A stretch of 64,000 bases of DNA. Origin: JADLHS01 sp964561105. Its GTDB lineage: Bacteria; Verrucomicrobiota; Verrucomicrobiia; Limisphaerales; JADLHS01. Position numbers and translations under genes: made by a program. Location of the stretch: positions 124,001 through 188,000 of the forward strand of contig CAZLOH010000001.1 of NCBI GenBank assembly GCA_964561105.1, read 5' to 3'. The stretch's first letter is position 1; each line of letters opens with the position of its first letter. The notes beneath the pieces are model-generated. The model was given only the letters and a program-made list of their open reading frames with translations, had not been told where the DNA came from and searched no databases. Of the stretch, positions 63,978 to 64,000 are shown one piece after another.

Positions 63978-64000
63978 AGTTCCGCGCGAGCGAGGCCAAC

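Overview
The window looks like a chromosomal segment of a Verrucomicrobiota bacterium of the Pedosphaera/Limisphaerales type. This is inferred from the high GC content, the prepilin-like H-x9-DG pseudopilin, Rhs-rich islands, many short dispersed inverted repeats, and tandem respiratory and exopolysaccharide-type membrane genes. No rRNA or marker gene is present to confirm it. Positions 1-7.2 kb: a minus-strand run of sulfur, PLP and NO-stress genes (Ric di-iron repair protein, cysteine-synthase-like enzyme, rhodanese, racemase, DGC protein, PTS enzyme I). It diverges from an Rrf2/NsrR-type regulator, with an NsrR-like palindrome between them. Positions 7.2-29.9 kb: an anaerobic or nitrogen-oxide respiration island. 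A minus-strand operon encodes a secreted cytochrome c/heme b subunit, a Tat-exported NxrA/NarG-type molybdenum catalytic subunit, a small unknown protein, a NarH/NxrB-type Fe-S subunit, a TorD/NarJ chaperone, a HExxH protein and a MOSC protein, with MobA (Mo cofactor nucleotidylation) now separated from it. The separation is caused by a 5.9-kb segment carrying a very large secreted protein (sugar-dehydrogenase beta-propeller plus seven CxxCH hemes), flanked by 615-bp near-identical direct repeats. Upstream lie a HemN-like radical SAM enzyme with a flavin monooxygenase/halogenase-like partner, and a DUF59 / heme-copper-oxidase-like / DUF2249 trio with a second Rrf2 regulator. Four transcription units in this island carry the same FNR/DNR-type box (TTGAY-N4-GTCAA), with a -10-like hexamer 21-22 nt downstream in each, so they probably form one regulon.

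Positions 30-43 kb: ordinary metabolic genes, namely heme O synthase, glutamate dehydrogenase, a cupin, a GntP-type permease, an S9 dipeptidyl peptidase, and a complete galactofuranose-type ABC transporter (YtfQ-YtfR-YtfT-YjfF).

Positions 43-50.5 kb: an array of 5'-truncated Rhs core segments. Two carry C-terminal toxin domains (GIY-YIG-like and phospholipase-A2-like), each followed by an overlapping candidate immunity gene (an LRR protein and a lipoprotein). Two PIN-domain toxin-antitoxin pairs sit at homologous junctions between Rhs fragments. Positions 50.5-57 kb: tRNA-Ser(GGA) with a tyrosine integrase ending inside it, a small element cargo, a decayed IS630 transposase, and an IS110-family transposase next to a run of perfect hairpins. 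Positions 57-64 kb: overlapping minus-strand genes for membrane glycosyltransferases, a pseudopilin and a membrane sulfatase/phosphotransferase, a plausible cell-surface glycan or pilin-modification operon.
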